Position numbers and translations under genes: made by a program. Under the pieces are notes generated by a model. That model worked only from the letters and a program-made list of their open reading frames with translations, had not been told where the DNA came from and did not search any database. Positions 6,160 through 7,834 of a DNA stretch of 7,834 bases are shown in pieces (positions within the stretch are counted from its first letter, which is position 1; each line of letters starts with the position of its first letter). The stretch is from Phycisphaerae bacterium (GTDB lineage: Bacteria > Planctomycetota > Phycisphaerae > Tepidisphaerales > Tepidisphaeraceae), in contig JACMJD010000074.1 of assembly GCA_014380825.1 (NCBI GenBank), forward strand, positions 1-7,834. The letters run 5' to 3'.

Positions 6160-6188
6160 AATATACGGCCACGCGACAGGCTCGGCAA
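6160..6188 (-). promoter_or_regulatory. Probable sigma70-type promoter of the TPR gene
   Basis: On the minus strand, TTGCCG (6183-6188) and TATATT (6160-6165) are separated by exactly 17 bases. They match the consensus at four and five of six positions. Predicted transcription start is near 6153, giving a leader of about 50 bases before the ATG at 6104. This is the best promoter-like sequence in the window. Confidence 0.55.
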
Positions 6189-6273
6189 CGAACCACTGCC
6201 CATCCTGACAAGCGCGGCTATGCCGTCGATAACGGCTGCGCGGCCGTCGAACCGACGCATCCGGTGATATTGG

Positions 6274-6302
6274 TTGACGCTCCGGAATAGGCCTTCTAGG
6301 AT
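6274..6302 (+). promoter_or_regulatory. Probable sigma70-type promoter of the glycosyltransferase gene
   Basis: TTGACG (6274-6279) and TAGGAT (6297-6302) are separated by 17 bases, matching the consensus at five and four of six positions. Transcription would start near 6309, about 50 bases before the ATG at 6359. Together with the minus-strand promoter it makes a back-to-back divergent arrangement. Confidence 0.5.
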
Positions 6303-6358
6303 CAACCCGCCGCCCGGTCTACCCGTTTCGCTGGCATCGCAGTTGCTCCGTCGGGTGT

Positions 6359-7147
6359 ATGAAAACGGGGCAGGGCTTTGCAGAAGGGAATCGTTTGAGG
6401 CTGCTTGTCGCAATCCCGGTCTACAACGAGATCAAGTATGTCCAGCACGTGCTCGCCAAGGTGCGGCCATTTCACGATCAGATTCTGCTGGTTGACGACG
6501 GCAGCACCGACGGCACCGCCGCGCTCCTGCGCACCTTAGAAGACGCCGGCCAAATCCAATTGCTACAGCACGGGACAAATCGCGGGTACGGGCAGAGCGT
6601 CATCGACTCATTCAATTATTCGGCCCGGAACGGATATGACTGGGTCATCACGATGGATTGCGATGAGCAGCACGAGCCGGAGATGATCCCGGAATTCATC
6701 CGCCAGATTCGCACCGATCAGTGGGACATCATCAGCGGATCACGTTACATGGAATCGCGAGCGGACAACGATTTGCCGCCGGGCGATAGGCGAACGATTA
6801 ACGCGACGATCACGGTCGCATTGAACGAGATGTTCAACTTCGGGATCACGGATGCGTTTTGCGGATTCAAAGCGCATCGAGTGAGCAGCATGATTCCACT
6901 CCAGCTCGATGAATCCGGTTACGCGTTTCCGTTACAACTCTGGCCGCGCGCGGCGCGGGCGGGGTTGCGAATCACCGAACTTCCGGTGCGACTGATTTAC
7001 AACGACCCGAACCGACACTTCGGAGGGGACTTGGACGACGCGGACAAACGGTTGAAGCATTATCTAGACGTGCTGAAGCGCGAGACCGCACGGCCGGTGC
7101 CGGTTGATTCGGTGTGCGCGGAAGCGTCGTGTTGCTGTAATGAATGA
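6359..7147 (+). CDS. Family 2 glycosyltransferase (polyprenol-phosphate sugar transferase-like)
   Basis: The 262-aa protein has a GT-A fold without a membrane domain. Motifs: LVAIPVYNE (16-24), ILLVDDGSTDGT (42-53, nucleotide binding), NRGYGQS (74-80), WVITMDCDEQHEPEMI (95-110, the metal-binding acidic site, usually DADGQH), SGSRY (126-130), DAFCGFKAHR (165-174) and YAFPLQLWPRAARAGLRITE (188-207). It most resembles dolichyl- or undecaprenyl-phosphate mannose/glucose synthases, which charge a lipid carrier on the cytoplasmic membrane face; the donor sugar is not predictable. The ATG at 6359 has a poor ribosome site. A TTG at 6395 has GAAGGG five bases upstream and would give RLLVAIPVYNE as the N-terminus, common for the family, so it may be the true start. 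The C-terminus (CAEASCCCNE) is unusually rich in cysteine. It has its own probable promoter. Confidence 0.92.
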   Translation: MKTGQGFAEGNRLRLLVAIPVYNEIKYVQHVLAKVRPFHDQILLVDDGSTDGTAALLRTLEDAGQIQLLQHGTNRGYGQSVIDSFNYSARNGYDWVITMDCDEQHEPEMIPEFIRQIRTDQWDIISGSRYMESRADNDLPPGDRRTINATITVALNEMFNFGITDAFCGFKAHRVSSMIPLQLDESGYAFPLQLWPRAARAGLRITELPVRLIYNDPNRHFGGDLDDADKRLKHYLDVLKRETARPVPVDSVCAEASCCCNE

Positions 7148-7161
7148 GTCGCGTGCGCGCA

Positions 7162-7233
7162 CGTGGCATGGGCGTCTCGCCCGTACACTCGCGGCTCAAG
7201 CCGCATGCGCACGGGCGGGACGCCCATGCCACG
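7162..7233. repeat. 72-bp palindrome with GGCATGGGCGTC arms
   Basis: Arms 7162-7176 and 7219-7233 are perfectly complementary over 15 bp. Pairing continues inward through 7178-7184 with 7211-7217, with one G-T pair between the two blocks. A smaller inner hairpin GCGGC-TCAA-GCCGC sits at 7191-7204. From memory, GGCATGGGCGTCTCGCCCGTG elements are dispersed in planctomycete and verrucomicrobial genomes, where frames across them read ASRPC or GETPMPR, as both strands do here. It fills most of the gap between the glycosyltransferase and the next gene, and contains that gene's apparent ATG. Confidence 0.9.
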
Positions 7234-7834
7234 GTCAATCGACTATCCCGACTGGAAGGCCCCATCCGAAGATGGCCAGCTTCTGATCTGGCCCGAACCC
7301 GCGCAACTGCTGGCCGACACGCGCGCGAATCAATCGCTGCTCAACTCATCCGATCGAGTTTTGATTCAGAACACGCCGCTGCCGAAATTGCGTCGCGCGA
7401 TGCGGGAGTTTCTCGGTCACGATGATCGCCAGCCGCTGCTTGGCACCGGCCACCAAACCGAGCTTTATCACGCCGGCGTCTGGGCGAAGGATGTGTTGAT
7501 CGATCAGGCGGCGCGGAAGATCGATGGGCAGGCGTTTCATTTCGCGGTCGATACCGACAGCCCGAAACATTTGAGTATCCGCTGGCCCGGCGCGTCGTTT
7601 CCAGTGACGGATGATCCGCGACTGGCATCCGCCGCCTGGAGCGGCCAGCTCGCGCCGCCGACGCCGGAACATTTGAAACGGATTGAGGAAACCGCGAATC
7701 GTGATTTCGCCGGCCTTGGGTTTCGGCCGGCGCTGTTCGATTTTCTCGCGTCGCTTCGCCGCCTGTCGCTCGAATCGACGAATCTCTCGTCGATGCTCAC
7801 CAACGCCGAGCACGAGCTGGATTGGAACCTCGGC
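7226..7834 (+). CDS. Unknown protein, possibly a distant BshC-like family member, C-terminal part outside window
   Basis: The first 203 codons are present and the frame is open to the right edge. After a proline- and tryptophan-containing start (DYPDWKAPSEDGQLLIWPEP, residues 6-25) comes LLGTGHQTELYHAGVWAKDVLID (71-93), which resembles the GQQ-x-G-L motif region of BshC (the putative cysteine-adding enzyme of bacillithiol synthesis). FHFAVDTDSPKHLSI (104-118) lies where BshC has its GEDHD segment. The resemblance is only local, so function is unassigned. The ATG at 7226 lies inside the right arm of the palindrome; another in-frame ATG is at 7205, also in the palindrome, and the next methionine (residue 59) is too far in. 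No normal ribosome site is seen, only GGGCGGGA within the stem. It may be co-transcribed with the glycosyltransferase. Confidence 0.8.
   Translation, partial: MPRSIDYPDWKAPSEDGQLLIWPEPAQLLADTRANQSLLNSSDRVLIQNTPLPKLRRAMREFLGHDDRQPLLGTGHQTELYHAGVWAKDVLIDQAARKIDGQAFHFAVDTDSPKHLSIRWPGASFPVTDDPRLASAAWSGQLAPPTPEHLKRIEETANRDFAGLGFRPALFDFLASLRRLSLESTNLSSMLTNAEHELDWNLG

Noticed and set aside
6105..6413. N-terminal extension of the TPR gene (103 extra codons up to 6413)
   Set aside because: It would start upstream of the best promoter and overlap the glycosyltransferase gene. The added sequence lacks recognisable domain content and precedes a normal polar N-terminus plus membrane segment.
6972..7425. 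Open frames on both strands across the 7162-7233 palindrome
   Set aside because: They contain ASRPC and GETPMPR-type peptides that come from the repeat itself, and overlap well-supported genes.

Overview
This window is a GC-rich (about 60% by eye) stretch of bacterial chromosome. The protein types, together with short dispersed palindromes between genes, suggest a member of the Planctomycetota, possibly the Phycisphaerae; this placement is an inference from resemblance, not a tested result. I support ten protein-coding genes: eight complete and two cut by the window edges. There are no tRNA or rRNA genes, no CRISPR array, no transposase and no recognisable prophage. Coding density is high, and most genes lie in short co-directional groups.

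Layout. (a) 1-1061, minus strand: a compact three-gene group. It reads from a 102-aa unknown protein with a perfect Shine-Dalgarno, through a helix-turn-helix protein resembling phage terminase small subunits, into a sugar-phosphate isomerase/epimerase-like TIM-barrel enzyme that runs off the left edge. (b) 1062-1385: a 324-base gap with a purine-rich palindrome and the probable argB promoter. (c) 1386-3235, plus strand: argB (acetylglutamate kinase) and argF (ornithine carbamoyltransferase) overlap by ATGA and encode two steps of arginine biosynthesis. (d) 3315-4102, plus strand: two small membrane proteins, one of the DUF1772 type and one unknown. (e) 6104-4114, minus strand: a membrane-anchored TPR protein and an RluA-family pseudouridine synthase, separated by a 27-bp-arm palindrome. 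(f) 6105-6358: a divergent intergenic region with a good promoter-like sequence facing each way. (g) 6359-7834, plus strand: a GT2 glycosyltransferase, then a protein that distantly resembles the BshC family and is cut by the right edge. A 72-bp palindrome lies between them and contains the second gene's apparent start codon.

The individual genes are mostly ordinary housekeeping or conserved-hypothetical genes. The most unusual signal is between them. Four different short repeats (1251-1334, 3241-3261, 4915-4994, 7162-7233) each occupy a different intergenic space. Two of the palindromes differ in sequence but share one design, with arms built from three units of about 9 nt. The hexamer CGATCG is also strongly over-represented: I count 20 copies where base composition predicts two or three. 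I found no clear new defence or biosynthetic system.
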